This document shows, piece after piece, positions 35,144 through 44,445 of a DNA stretch of 64,000 nt. The notes below the pieces were generated by a model. The model did no database searches, was not told the origin of the DNA, and worked only from the letters and a program-made list of their open reading frames with translations. The stretch's first letter is position 1. Each line of letters opens with the position of its first letter. Where the stretch lies: positions 1-64,000 of the forward strand of contig JOKI01000017.1 of NCBI GenBank assembly GCA_000722615.1. Direction: 5' to 3'. This DNA comes from Pseudorhizobium pelagicum (GTDB taxonomy: Bacteria > Pseudomonadota > Alphaproteobacteria > Rhizobiales > Rhizobiaceae). Both the position numbers and the translations under genes were made by a program.

Positions 35144-36228
35144 TCTTCTCGACGCTCGGGCGCTATTTCTTCCGCCGCTACGTTGTCACCGCGATCTGGT
35201 TCTTCCTCGGGGTGTGCGCGATCATCTTTCTCGCCGACTTCAGCGAAACCAGCCGCCGCATGGCCAGCCTCGACGGCTATTCGGTGGGCGGCGCGCTGGT
35301 CTTCACGGCGATGCGGACGCCCTTCATTTTCCAGCAGACGATCCCCACCCTGTCGCTTTTCATCGGCATGACGACGCTGATCGCCCTCAACCGCCGCTAC
35401 GAACTGGTCGTGACGCGCGCGGCGGGCATGTCCGTCTGGCAATTCATCATGCCGTTCGCCACGGGGGCGCTGCTGATCGGCCTCTTCGGCATGCTGGTGG
35501 TCAATCCGCTGGCCGCCTGGGGACAGCGCGAGTCGCTGTCGCTCGAGGCCGACTGGCGCCAATCGAGCGACACCTCGGTGCAGTCGAACTTCCTTCCCTG
35601 GATCCGCCAGACGTCCGACGGGCAGGATACGATCATCGGCGCGAAGAGCTTTCAGGCCGATGGGACGGAACTGATCGACGTCGTCGTCTTCCACTTCGAC
35701 AACACCGGACAGGTCGTCCTCCGGCAGGACGCATCCACTGCGAAGTTGGAAGATGGTTACTGGCTTCTTACCAACGTCCTGGAGAACCGCCCGGGCGAGA
35801 TCTCCAACCGTGTCGATTCGGCACGCTTGAGCACCAATCTGAGACAGGAGTTCCTCCAGGAGAGCCTGTCACAGCCGGAAACTGTAGCGTTTTTCGACCT
35901 TTCCCGGAAAATCGAGGTGGGCAAGTCCTTCGGCATCTCCACCAAGGCGCTCGAGACGCAGTTCCATTCGCTGCTTTCCCTGCCGCTGCTTCTCGTCGCG
36001 ATGACACTGATCGCGGCCACAGTTTCTTTAAAATTCAGTCGGTTCGCGCAATCCCGGTCGGTGATTCTGGGTGGAATCGTTTCCGGCTTCGTGCTTTATG
36101 TCGTTACGGTTCTCGTAAAAGCATTCGGGAGCAGCGGTGCCGTGCCGCCCTTCGTGGCGGTATGGGTTCCGGTGATCGTTGCGACAGCCCTTGGCGCGAC
36201 GATTCTGCTTCATCAGGAGGATGGCTAG
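35140..36228 (+). CDS. lptG: LPS export ABC transporter permease LptG
   Basis: A 362-residue second permease of the LptB2FG complex, paralogous to LptF. It starts MIFSTLGRYFFRRYVVTAIW, with an early membrane pair, a periplasmic domain between about residues 115 and 265 and three C-terminal helices. The loop containing RRYELVVTRAAGMSVWQFI is the LptB-coupling site. The ATG overlaps the lptF stop (ATGA), and GGAGG lies 7 bp upstream. Its stop codon TAG shares the G with the GTG start of lptD, giving a continuous operon for LPS export. Confidence 0.95.
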   Translation: MIFSTLGRYFFRRYVVTAIWFFLGVCAIIFLADFSETSRRMASLDGYSVGGALVFTAMRTPFIFQQTIPTLSLFIGMTTLIALNRRYELVVTRAAGMSVWQFIMPFATGALLIGLFGMLVVNPLAAWGQRESLSLEADWRQSSDTSVQSNFLPWIRQTSDGQDTIIGAKSFQADGTELIDVVVFHFDNTGQVVLRQDASTAKLEDGYWLLTNVLENRPGEISNRVDSARLSTNLRQEFLQESLSQPETVAFFDLSRKIEVGKSFGISTKALETQFHSLLSLPLLLVAMTLIAATVSLKFSRFAQSRSVILGGIVSGFVLYVVTVLVKAFGSSGAVPPFVAVWVPVIVATALGATILLHQEDG

Positions 36229-38582
36229 TGGCGGTAAACAACCGCGGAAATATCAGACGGCGCCTTACGGTCCTGCTGGCAAGCGCGGCCGTGTGCGTGA
36301 ATGGTATGTATGCCGCTCCAGCTCACGCACAGGTATCTCCCTCTCCCCTGACGCCGGCCGTTGCCGATGACGCCAGGATGCTGCTGCGTGCCAATGAACT
36401 CGTCTACAATCAGGACGTCCAGCGGGTGACCGCGACCGGCGGCGTGCAGATCTATTACAATCGCTATCGGATGGTGGCCCAGCGCGTCGAATACGACCAG
36501 CAGAGCGGTCGCGTGACGGCCGTCGGCAACATCGAGCTGATCGAGCCGGACGGCAACCGTATCTATGCGGACGAACTCGACGTCACCGATGACTTCGGCC
36601 AGGGCTTCCTGAACTCCCTGCGTGTCGAGACGACGGATAATACCCGCCTTGCTGCCGAAAGCGCCGAGAGGCTGCCCGGCGACCTTATGGTCCTGCACAA
36701 CGGCGTCTACACCGCCTGCCTTCCCTGCGCCGAAAAGCCCGGGCGCGCGCCGCTCTGGCAGGTCAAGGCCCAGCGCGTGATCCAGAACGGCAAGGCCCAG
36801 ACGATTCGCCTCGAGAACGCCCGGTTCGAGCTGTTCGGCATGCCGATCGGGTTCCTGCCGTTCCTCGTGGTCCCGGACCAGACGGTCGAACGCAAGTCCG
36901 GCTTCCTGTTCCCGACCATGAGCCTGGACGACAACCTGGGCTTCGGCCTCACGGTGCCCTACTACCACGTGTTTTCGCCGCACATGGATGCAACACTGAG
37001 CCCGACATACTACACGGGCCAGGGGCTGCTGCTGCAGGGCGAGATTCGCAACCGATTCGAGACCGGCCGACATACCTTCCGATTCGCCGGGATCGACCAG
37101 CGGAACCCGGACTCGTTCACCGCCGGCAGCAGCGACGCCAACGCCGACACGCGCCTGATGGCTGCGTCCGAAGCCCGCTTCGAGATCAATCCCCGCTGGA
37201 CCTTCGGCTGGGACGTGATGATCCAGAGCGACAACAATTTCTCCAAGACCTATTCGCTCGACAGCGTGAACGACGACGTGTTTCGCAACGAGGTGTACCT
37301 CACCGGTCTCGGGGAGCGGAACCACTTCGACATGCGCGCCTTCTACTTCGATATCCAGGACACGGCCGAGGAGAAGACCGCGGAGCGGCGTCAGGCAGTC
37401 GTCTATCCGTCGCTGGACTACCGCTACATCGCACCCGAGCCCGTTGCCGGCGGAGAGCTTTCGATCACCAGCAACCTGACGAATCTTTCGCGCCGGGAGG
37501 AAGACTTCACTCTCGAGGGCAACAGCGACAGATACCATGGCCTCGACGGGAGCTACAGCCGCTTCACCACCGAGGCGGAGTGGAAGCGGACGTTCACCAC
37601 CTCCAACGGCCTGTTGCTGACTCCTTTGCTGGCGGCCCGGGGCGATGCGCTGCGCCACAACTTCGATACGCCGTCGTTCACGGGAACAGATCCTGAAACT
37701 CGGCAGAACCGAACCTACAGCTACACAGGCCTCGAAGACTCCGGCGGCTACGGTCGTTACATGCTGACGGCGGGCCTGGAGGCACGCTATCCCTTCCTGC
37801 TCTCCACCGAGACCAGCAGCCACATCATCGAGCCGATCGCCCAGCTGTACGTGCGCCCCGACGAGCCGATGGCCGGCGGCCTGCCGAACGAAGACGCACA
37901 GAGCTTCGTATTCGACGCGACCACGCTGTTCGACCGCGACAAGTTCTCGGGCTTCGACCGGATCGAGGGCGGCACACGCGCCAACCTCGGCCTGCGCTAT
38001 ACCGGCTCTTTCGACAATGGCGTCGGCCTTCGTGCCGTCTTCGGCCAGAGCTACCACCTCGCCGGCCAGAATTCGTTCGCGACCGATGATCTCGTCAACG
38101 CCGGGGCCAATTCGGGTCTGGAATCGGACGTCTCCGACTACGTCGGCATGGCCGGCATCGACCTGCCCCAGGGCTTCTACCTCAGCGCCGGGGGGCGCTT
38201 CGACGAGAAGACCTTCGAGGTCCAGCGGACCGATGCTGAATTCGGTTACACCACGGCACGCGTCAGCGGCTCGCTCGTCTACACGCAGATCGAGGCACAG
38301 CCGGAATACGGCTCGAGCAGCGATACGGACCTGCTGCAGTCCTCGACCAGCTTCCGGCTGAACGAGAACTGGTCCGTCAGCGGCTCGGCAGTCTGGGACC
38401 TGAACGACCAGGGCGTGATCCGCCGCGGCGTTGGACTGACCTATGCCGACGAATGCACGATCTTCACGCTGTCCTATACGGACGAGCCGGCCGGTGCGAC
38501 GAACGCCAACGACTGGAGCATTGGCGCCAGGGTCACGTTCCGTACACTGGGTGACATCGACCTCGGTTCGGCGCTCAACTAG
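36228..38582 (+). CDS. lptD: LPS-assembly protein LptD
   Basis: A 784-residue outer-membrane protein that inserts LPS into the outer leaflet. GTG is the start: AGGAGG at 36215-36220 is 7 nt before it, and an N-terminal signal peptide follows (RRRLTVLLASAAVCVNGMYA, cleavage after PAHA). Then come an LptA-like jellyroll (about residues 45-200) and a long beta-barrel that ends near SALN. Three cysteines remain in the mature protein: two in TACLPCAEK and one in DECTIF near the C-terminus. The E. coli protein has four in two pairs. No lptE is nearby. Confidence 0.95.
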   Translation: MAVNNRGNIRRRLTVLLASAAVCVNGMYAAPAHAQVSPSPLTPAVADDARMLLRANELVYNQDVQRVTATGGVQIYYNRYRMVAQRVEYDQQSGRVTAVGNIELIEPDGNRIYADELDVTDDFGQGFLNSLRVETTDNTRLAAESAERLPGDLMVLHNGVYTACLPCAEKPGRAPLWQVKAQRVIQNGKAQTIRLENARFELFGMPIGFLPFLVVPDQTVERKSGFLFPTMSLDDNLGFGLTVPYYHVFSPHMDATLSPTYYTGQGLLLQGEIRNRFETGRHTFRFAGIDQRNPDSFTAGSSDANADTRLMAASEARFEINPRWTFGWDVMIQSDNNFSKTYSLDSVNDDVFRNEVYLTGLGERNHFDMRAFYFDIQDTAEEKTAERRQAVVYPSLDYRYIAPEPVAGGELSITSNLTNLSRREEDFTLEGNSDRYHGLDGSYSRFTTEAEWKRTFTTSNGLLLTPLLAARGDALRHNFDTPSFTGTDPETRQNRTYSYTGLEDSGGYGRYMLTAGLEARYPFLLSTETSSHIIEPIAQLYVRPDEPMAGGLPNEDAQSFVFDATTLFDRDKFSGFDRIEGGTRANLGLRYTGSFDNGVGLRAVFGQSYHLAGQNSFATDDLVNAGANSGLESDVSDYVGMAGIDLPQGFYLSAGGRFDEKTFEVQRTDAEFGYTTARVSGSLVYTQIEAQPEYGSSSDTDLLQSSTSFRLNENWSVSGSAVWDLNDQGVIRRGVGLTYADECTIFTLSYTDEPAGATNANDWSIGARVTFRTLGDIDLGSALN

Positions 38583-38693
38583 CAAGACGGTCATTCTTTT
38601 GCCGCACGAGTTGTGCAACCGGTCGGGCTTGTTTTAGATAAGGGAGACCGGTTTTCCGCAAAAATGCGACGACCGGGGAGAAGGACGAGCATC

Positions 38694-39638
38694 ATGGTGG
38701 CAATGACAGCGACACGGACGATCCTCGTGGCCATGGCGGCGCTTGCCGCTTCGGTGGCGATCGAGCCTGCCTTCAGCCAGGCACAGGCAGCCAGCGAAAT
38801 CGTGGCGGTGGTCAACAAGAACCCGATCACGAGCACCGATGTCGCGCGACGCGCCGCCTTCCTGCGCCTGCAGCGGCAGAAGAGCGACACCAAGACCGCC
38901 CGCGAACAGCTGGTCGAGGAAGCCCTGAAGCGGGAAGAGATTGCCCGCGTCCGGATGTCCGTCAGCACCTCAGACGTCGACCAGGCCTATGCGCGTTTTG
39001 CGGCCAGCAACAAGCTGTCGCCCGAGCAGTTGACGAAAGTTCTGGCGCAGGCGGGCGTCGGGGCCCCACACTTCAAGGAATATATCGCCGTCCAGATGAG
39101 CTGGCCGCGCCTTGTCAACGCGCGCTTTGGCGGTGCCCGGGGCAGGATGTCGTCCGAGGATCTCGTCAAGCGGATGATGGAGAACAAGGAAAAGCCGGTC
39201 ACAACCGAGTACTTCCTTCAGCAGATCATCTTCGTGGTCCCGGACTCCAAGCGCAACGCCATCCTGGGCAAGCGTAAGGCGGAAGCGGAAAGCTCTCGTT
39301 CGAAGTTTCCGGGCTGCGAGCAGTCGAAGCAGTTTGCAGCCACCATGCTCGACGTGTCCGTCCGCGATCTCGGCCGCGTGCTGGCACCGGAACTGCCAGA
39401 GGACTGGAAGCCGCTGATCGAAAAGACATCAGGCAATACCACCACCGGTACGCGTGTCACCGAGCGTGGCGTGGAATTCCTGGCGATCTGCAACCAGCGC
39501 CAGGTCTCGGACGATTTTGCCGCCGAGGTGGTCTTCCGCGCCGAGGATCTCGGCAAGGAGCAGGCCGGCGAGGGAAATCCCAACGAGAAGAAGTATCTCG
39601 ACGAACTGCGCTCAAAGGCACAGATCGATTACCGCTGA
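38694..39638 (+). CDS. SurA-like periplasmic chaperone
   Basis: A 314-residue exported protein in the conserved position of surA between lptD and pdxA. After a signal peptide (MVAMTATRTILVAMAALAAS) it has a SurA N-terminal chaperone region (SEIVAVVNKNPITSTDVARR then AAFLRLQR, about residues 34-65). The rest may hold one degenerate parvulin-like domain (TTEYFLQQIIFVV, VRDLGRVLAPELP), in contrast to two in E. coli SurA. It probably helps outer-membrane proteins such as LptD to fold. I start at the ATG at 38694, because an upstream TTG start would add a non-signal extension. I do not give the surA symbol, because the isomerase core is doubtful. Confidence 0.85.
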   Translation: MVAMTATRTILVAMAALAASVAIEPAFSQAQAASEIVAVVNKNPITSTDVARRAAFLRLQRQKSDTKTAREQLVEEALKREEIARVRMSVSTSDVDQAYARFAASNKLSPEQLTKVLAQAGVGAPHFKEYIAVQMSWPRLVNARFGGARGRMSSEDLVKRMMENKEKPVTTEYFLQQIIFVVPDSKRNAILGKRKAEAESSRSKFPGCEQSKQFAATMLDVSVRDLGRVLAPELPEDWKPLIEKTSGNTTTGTRVTERGVEFLAICNQRQVSDDFAAEVVFRAEDLGKEQAGEGNPNEKKYLDELRSKAQIDYR

Positions 39639-39653
39639 CCAACGAGGAACAGA

Positions 39654-40676
39654 ATGCCGCTTGATCGTCCGCTTGCTCTCACCCAGGGCGATCCCGCCGG
39701 CATAGGTCCCGACATCGCGCTTGCTGCCTGGCTGAACCGTCAGGCGACAGGCCTGCCATCCTTCATCTATCTGGGCGATCCGGCCGTGCTGGCCGCACGC
39801 GCGCGGCTGATCGGGCTAGATGTGCCCCTCAGGGAAGTCGAGCCTTCAGCCGCCCTCTCCGTCTTTTCCGATGCCCTGCCCGTCCTTCCGATCGCCGCCG
39901 GAGCGGAAATCGCTGCCGGCGAGCCGCACGTCGCGACGGCAAGGGGAACGATCACCGCGATAGAGACGGCCGTGGCGTTGACGCTGGAAGGCCGCACGGC
40001 TGCGGTCGTGACCAATCCGATCGCCAAATCCATCCTCTACGCCGCCGGCTTCGGCTTCCCTGGCCACACCGAATTCCTGGCCGATCTTTCCGCCCGCGCG
40101 ACCGGCAAGCATGTGCTGCCCGTGATGATGCTGGCAGGAACAAAGCTTCGCGCCATCCCGGTGACCATCCACATCCCCCTCAAGGACGTCCCATCCGCCC
40201 TGACGGAAGACCGCATCATCGAGACCTGCCGCATTGCGCATCACGATCTGAAGGACCGCTTCGGCATCGCCCAGCCGCGGCTTGCCGTCGCCGGTCTCAA
40301 TCCGCATGCCGGGGAAGACGGCGCGATCGGCAAGGAAGACATCGAGATCATCCATCCGGCGATCGCCAGGATCCGGAGCGAGGGCATCAATGCCTTCGGG
40401 CCGCTTTCCGCCGACACGATGTTCCATGACGAGGCGCGCGCGCGTTACGACGTCGCCATCTGCATGTATCACGACCAGGCGCTGATCCCGGCCAAGGCGC
40501 TGGGCTTCGATACCTCCGTCAACGTCACGCTCGGCCTGCCCTTCATCCGCACCTCACCCGACCACGGCACGGCCTTCGGCCTCGCCGGTCAGGGCGTGGC
40601 GCGCGAGACCAGCCTGGTGGAAGCGCTGAAGCTTGCGGCCGCACTTGCCGGAACGTCGGCGCGGGCCGACGGCTGA
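39654..40676 (+). CDS. pdxA: 4-hydroxythreonine-4-phosphate dehydrogenase
   Basis: A 340-residue NAD-dependent enzyme of pyridoxal 5'-phosphate synthesis. The initial [19 protein letters not shown] is the PdxA signature. Metal ligands are the histidines in [12 protein letters not shown] (about residue 136), [12 protein letters not shown] and [13 protein letters not shown] (about 305-317), and the substrate loop [15 protein letters not shown] follows the family pattern. It starts 15 bp after the SurA-like gene and shares its last base with the rsmA start. The lptD-surA-pdxA-rsmA order matches that of E. coli. Confidence 0.97.
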   Translation: MPLDRPLALTQGDPAGIGPDIALAAWLNRQATGLPSFIYLGDPAVLAARARLIGLDVPLREVEPSAALSVFSDALPVLPIAAGAEIAAGEPHVATARGTITAIETAVALTLEGRTAAVVTNPIAKSILYAAGFGFPGHTEFLADLSARATGKHVLPVMMLAGTKLRAIPVTIHIPLKDVPSALTEDRIIETCRIAHHDLKDRFGIAQPRLAVAGLNPHAGEDGAIGKEDIEIIHPAIARIRSEGINAFGPLSADTMFHDEARARYDVAICMYHDQALIPAKALGFDTSVNVTLGLPFIRTSPDHGTAFGLAGQGVARETSLVEALKLAAALAGTSARADG

Positions 40677-41503
40677 TGATAGCACTGGACGATCTGCCGC
40701 CGCTGCGCGACGTCATCCGGCGCCACGGCCTGGATGCCAAGAAGTCGCTCGGCCAGAATTTTCTCCTCGACCTCAACCTGACGCAGAAGATCGCCCGCAG
40801 CGCCGGGCCGCTCGAAGACGCCACCGTCATCGAGGTCGGGCCCGGTCCCGGCGGGCTGACCCGCGCAATCCTGTCGCTCGGCGCCAAGAAGCTGATCGCC
40901 ATCGAGCGCGACAGCCGCTGCCTGCCGGCACTGGCCGAGATCGCGGATCACTATCCCGGACGGCTGGAGGTCATCGAGGGGGATGCGCTGAAGGTGGATT
41001 TTGCCGCCCTGGCTCCGGAGGGCCCGGTCAAGATCATTGCCAACCTGCCCTACAACATCGGCACGCAGTTGCTCATCAACTGGTTGCTTCCCGAGCGCTG
41101 GCCGCCCTTCTGGGATTCGCTGACGCTGATGTTCCAGAGGGAGGTCGGGCAGCGGATCGTGGCGGACGAAAGCGACGACCATTACGGCCGTCTCGGCGTT
41201 CTCGCCGGCTGGCGGACGCAGGCAGACATGATGTTCGACGTGCCGCCACAGGCTTTCACCCCGCCCCCGAAGGTGACGTCCACCGTGGTTCACCTGACGC
41301 CACGCATGGCGCCGCTGGCTTGCGATGTCACGAAGCTCGAGAGCGTGACGCAGGCAGCCTTCGGCCAGCGCCGCAAGATGCTGCGCCAGAGTGTCAAATC
41401 TCTGGGTGGCGAAGCTCTGCTGACCAAGGCCGGCATCGACTCGTCGCGCCGCGCCGAGACGCTGTCCGTCGAGGAATTCGTCAGGCTGGCGAACTGCCTT
41501 TGA
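40676..41503 (+). CDS. rsmA: 16S rRNA dimethyladenosine transferase
   Basis: A 275-residue enzyme, also called KsgA, that dimethylates A1518 and A1519 near the 3' end of 16S rRNA, a late step of small-subunit assembly. The SAM site reads [16 protein letters not shown] (about residues 46-61), [10 protein letters not shown] follows, and the catalytic motif is [15 protein letters not shown] (about 123-137), with NLPYN. The C-terminal domain ends [19 protein letters not shown]. Translation is coupled to pdxA by the TGATG overlap at 40674-40678. Confidence 0.97.
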   Translation: MIALDDLPPLRDVIRRHGLDAKKSLGQNFLLDLNLTQKIARSAGPLEDATVIEVGPGPGGLTRAILSLGAKKLIAIERDSRCLPALAEIADHYPGRLEVIEGDALKVDFAALAPEGPVKIIANLPYNIGTQLLINWLLPERWPPFWDSLTLMFQREVGQRIVADESDDHYGRLGVLAGWRTQADMMFDVPPQAFTPPPKVTSTVVHLTPRMAPLACDVTKLESVTQAAFGQRRKMLRQSVKSLGGEALLTKAGIDSSRRAETLSVEEFVRLANCL

Positions 41504-41548
41504 GGGTCTGAGCGAACCGCGCCGGGCTCGCTCGTCTGCCGCCGGCTT

Positions 41549-42211
41549 CTACAGGTTCGGCTCTTCCGTCAGGAGTTCCCGGACGAAATCGAAGAGGCCG
41601 TGGCGGCGGTCGCGGCGGATGCGTTCGGCCTTCACGATGCAGCTGACATGCCCGAAGGCCTCATCCAGGTCGTCATTGACGATGACATAGTCATATTCCC
41701 GCCAGTGCTCGATCTCGGCACGCGAGTTGAGGAGCCTGGTGCGGATCACCTCTTCGCTGTCCTCGGCGCGGCGATGCAGGCGCGACTGCAGTTCGGTCAT
41801 CGACGGCGGCAGCACGAAGATCGACACCACGTCGGCCTTCATCTTCTCCTGCAGCTGCAGCGCGCCCTGCCAGTCGATGTCGAACAGCATGTCGCGGCCT
41901 TCCGCCATCGCCTGCTCGACTGGCTCGCGGGGGGTGCCGTAGAAGTTGCCGTGCACCTCGGCCCACTCCAGCAGGTCACCGGCGTCGCGCATGCGCTCGA
42001 ACTGGGGCACCGTGATGAAATGGTAGTGCTTGCCGGCGATCTCGCTGGGTCGCTTCGACCGGGTGGTGACGCTGACGGATATCTCCAGGCTGTGGTCATC
42101 CTCCATCAGATTGCGTGCGATGGTGGATTTGCCGGCGCCGGACGGCGAAGAAAGGACGAGCATCAACCCACGGCGGGCGATCTTGACAGGCGTGGACGCC
42201 GCGGGATTCAT
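41549..42211 (-). CDS. gmk: guanylate kinase
   Basis: A 220-residue kinase that makes GDP from GMP and ATP. The P-loop is [13 protein letters not shown] (about residues 20-32). Typical GMP-binding residues are in [19 protein letters not shown] (about 48-66). [12 protein letters not shown] is the Walker B-like region, and [18 protein letters not shown] is the lid. It starts three bases after the yicC stop on the same transcript, and GGAG precedes its ATG. It converges with rsmA with a 45-bp gap. The yicC-gmk pairing is ancient and conserved. Confidence 0.97.
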   Translation of the reverse strand: MNPAASTPVKIARRGLMLVLSSPSGAGKSTIARNLMEDDHSLEISVSVTTRSKRPSEIAGKHYHFITVPQFERMRDAGDLLEWAEVHGNFYGTPREPVEQAMAEGRDMLFDIDWQGALQLQEKMKADVVSIFVLPPSMTELQSRLHRRAEDSEEVIRTRLLNSRAEIEHWREYDYVIVNDDLDEAFGHVSCIVKAERIRRDRRHGLFDFVRELLTEEPNL

Positions 42212-42214
42212 GCA

Positions 42215-43102
42215 CTACTCCAGATTCTGGACCTGTTCACGGAACTGGTCGATGACGACTTTGAGATCGAGGCCTGCGGCGGTGACCGCTGCCGAATTTG
42301 ACTTGGAACAGATGGTATTCGATTCACGGTTGAATTCCTGGGCCAGGAAGTCCAGACGGCGCCCGATGGGACCACCCTTCTCCAGAAGCTCAGTCGCCGC
42401 CGCAACATGCGCCTTGAGCCTGTCGATCTCTTCGCGCAGATCGGCCTTCGTTGCAAGCAGTGCCACCTCCGCATGGAGACGTGCGGGATCGAGGACCGAA
42501 GCGTCCTGCAGCACTGTCGCCACCTGCTGCGAGAGCCGGCGAGCGATTTCCTCCGGGGTGCGGGACGGATCCGCCTCGACGATGGCGGCAAGCGCCGCGA
42601 TCTGAGCCACCTGCCCCGCCAGGACCTGCGCCAGCGCGCGGCCCTCGGACTGCCGCATCTCTCTCAGCGCCGTCAGGGCATCGCTCAGACAGGAAAGGAT
42701 GGCAGCGTCGCGGGCAGCGACCTCGCCCTCCCCGTCCTCGACCTCGCGGATATCGACGATGCCGCGGAGACCGAGCAGCGTGTCCATCCGCAAGGGCGCG
42801 GGATCGACCACGTCGCCCAGTTCGGCACGCAGCGCCAGCACGGCGTCCAGAGCGTCCCTGTTGACGACGGCCTCGAGCTTCGTTTCGGAAAGCGTGAGCG
42901 TCAGTGTCGCCTGAAGGTTGCCGCGCGAGAACTGCTCCGACACCTGCCGACGCACGTCCGTCTCGAGCCGCTCGAAACCGTTCGGCAGGCGCAGCCTCAG
43001 ATCAAGCCCCTTGCCGTTGACGGACCGCAGTTCCCAGACGATCCGGTAGCGCCCCTCGGCTGCTTCGCTGCGGGCGAAACCGGTCATCGACTGAAGGTTC
43101 AT
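42215..43102 (-). CDS. yicC: YicC/YloC family endoribonuclease
   Basis: A 295-residue protein starting MNLQSMTGFARSEAAEGRYR, the N-terminal signature of the YicC family, followed by WELRSVNGKGLDLRLRLPNG (about residues 24-43). The C-terminus contains IGRRLDFLAQEFNRESNT, the DUF1732 signature. E. coli YicC has been described as an endoribonuclease acting on the small RNA RyhB. No classical nuclease motif is recognisable from the sequence alone. GGAG precedes the start at 43102. It is the middle gene of mltG-yicC-gmk. Confidence 0.95.
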   Translation of the reverse strand: MNLQSMTGFARSEAAEGRYRIVWELRSVNGKGLDLRLRLPNGFERLETDVRRQVSEQFSRGNLQATLTLTLSETKLEAVVNRDALDAVLALRAELGDVVDPAPLRMDTLLGLRGIVDIREVEDGEGEVAARDAAILSCLSDALTALREMRQSEGRALAQVLAGQVAQIAALAAIVEADPSRTPEEIARRLSQQVATVLQDASVLDPARLHAEVALLATKADLREEIDRLKAHVAAATELLEKGGPIGRRLDFLAQEFNRESNTICSKSNSAAVTAAGLDLKVVIDQFREQVQNLE

Positions 43103-43132
43103 GCGTTTTTCTCCGCCAACGGTCGATGGCCT

Positions 43133-44332
43133 TTAGTTCGACGGCCGCTCGGCCTCTGCGCCACCGGGCTGGCCGTCGCTGAGCTCTGCCTCGGGGCTGG
43201 CGGCGCGTTCGGCTTCCAGGCGCCGCCAGCGGCGGACGTTGGCATTGTGCTCGTCCAGCGTCGGCGCGAATGCGTGGCCGCCGGTGCCGTCGGCGACGAA
43301 GTAGAGGTCTTGTGTGCGCAGCGGGTTTGCCACCGCCTCGAGCGCCGCACGACCGGGGTTGGCGATCGGCGTCGGCGGCAGGCCGTTGATGACATAGGTG
43401 TTGTAGGGCGTTTCCTTCTCGATGTCCGACCGGTAGATCGGGCGGTCGGCCGGCTTGCCGTCGCCTCCGAAGAGACCGTAGATGATGGTCGGGTCGGACT
43501 GCAGGCGCATGCCCTTCTTGAGGCGGTTCAGGAAGACCGAGGCGACGCGGGCACGTTCCTCCGGCTGTCCGGTTTCCTTTTCGACGATCGAGGCCAGCGT
43601 GACGAACTCTTCCTTCGTCTCGATCGGCAGATCGGGGTCGCGCTGCTCCCAGACCTGATCGATCAGCCGCTGCTGGGCCGTGCGCATCTGCTGGATGATG
43701 TCGGCGCGATCGGCGCCGCGCGAGAACTTGTAGGTATCGGGGCGAAGGCTGCCTTCCGGCGGGATCTCGGCCGGCAGATCGCCTTCCAGGACCGGATCCT
43801 CGGCGAGCCGCAGCATCATCTGACGAACCGTCAGGCCTTCCGGGAAGACGATGGAGTACAGGATGGACTTGCCGGATTCCAGCAGCTCCATGACCTCCTT
43901 CATGGAAGCGCCGGCCGGGATCTGGTATTCGCCGGCCTTGAGGGTGCGGCCGTCGCGCAGATAGGTGGCGCTGACATAGCGGAAGACGCGGGCATCGGAG
44001 ACGATGCCGTTGCGCTCGAGGTTGTTGGCAATCTCGGCGATTCCATTGCCGGCGCGCACCATGAAATTGGTATCGGCTTCCAGCGGACCATCCTTCTGGA
44101 AGGTCGAGATCATGTAGTAGAAGCCGGCGACGGCGACGACACTGACGACGACGACCATCGTCATCACGAAGTTCAGGAAGATCACCAGCTGGCTGCGGGC
44201 ATTGCGGGACCGTCTCGGCGGTTCCGGCACGCGCTCCGGTCTCAACGCCTCATTGGGCGACTTCGGGATGATGGGGCCGTTGCCGCCGCCATGGTTCGGT
44301 GGCGTCTCGCCCGTATGGTTGCTGTTGTTCAC
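43133..44332 (-). CDS. mltG: endolytic peptidoglycan transglycosylase MltG
   Basis: A 399-residue inner-membrane enzyme that cuts nascent glycan strands and so terminates their elongation. After a proline-rich cytoplasmic tail there is one membrane anchor (QLVIFLNFVMTMVVVVSVV, about residues 50-75), then a LysM-like part and the YceG catalytic domain with Glu in LASIVEKETGQPEERARVA. The start is probably the GTG at 44332, just after a G-rich ribosome site and giving VNNSNHTGETPP. An ATG 19 codons upstream is the alternative. It lies 113 bp downstream of fabF, in the same direction. Confidence 0.94.
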   Translation of the reverse strand: MNNSNHTGETPPNHGGGNGPIIPKSPNEALRPERVPEPPRRSRNARSQLVIFLNFVMTMVVVVSVVAVAGFYYMISTFQKDGPLEADTNFMVRAGNGIAEIANNLERNGIVSDARVFRYVSATYLRDGRTLKAGEYQIPAGASMKEVMELLESGKSILYSIVFPEGLTVRQMMLRLAEDPVLEGDLPAEIPPEGSLRPDTYKFSRGADRADIIQQMRTAQQRLIDQVWEQRDPDLPIETKEEFVTLASIVEKETGQPEERARVASVFLNRLKKGMRLQSDPTIIYGLFGGDGKPADRPIYRSDIEKETPYNTYVINGLPPTPIANPGRAALEAVANPLRTQDLYFVADGTGGHAFAPTLDEHNANVRRWRRLEAERAASPEAELSDGQPGGAEAERPSN

Positions 44333-44445
44333 TGCGCCCCCCTGGAATGCACGGTCGACAATTCGCTGTTTGACCAAGCAATGCGGCAAAAACAGGTTCA
44401 GAATGGAGAGACGCCGGGTGCCGGCGGCTCCCGGCCCCCTAGCAG

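Noticed and set aside
38613..38693. A longer start for the SurA-like protein at the TTG 38613
   Set aside because: It would put 27 charged residues before the signal peptide; the ATG at 38694 starts the signal peptide directly.
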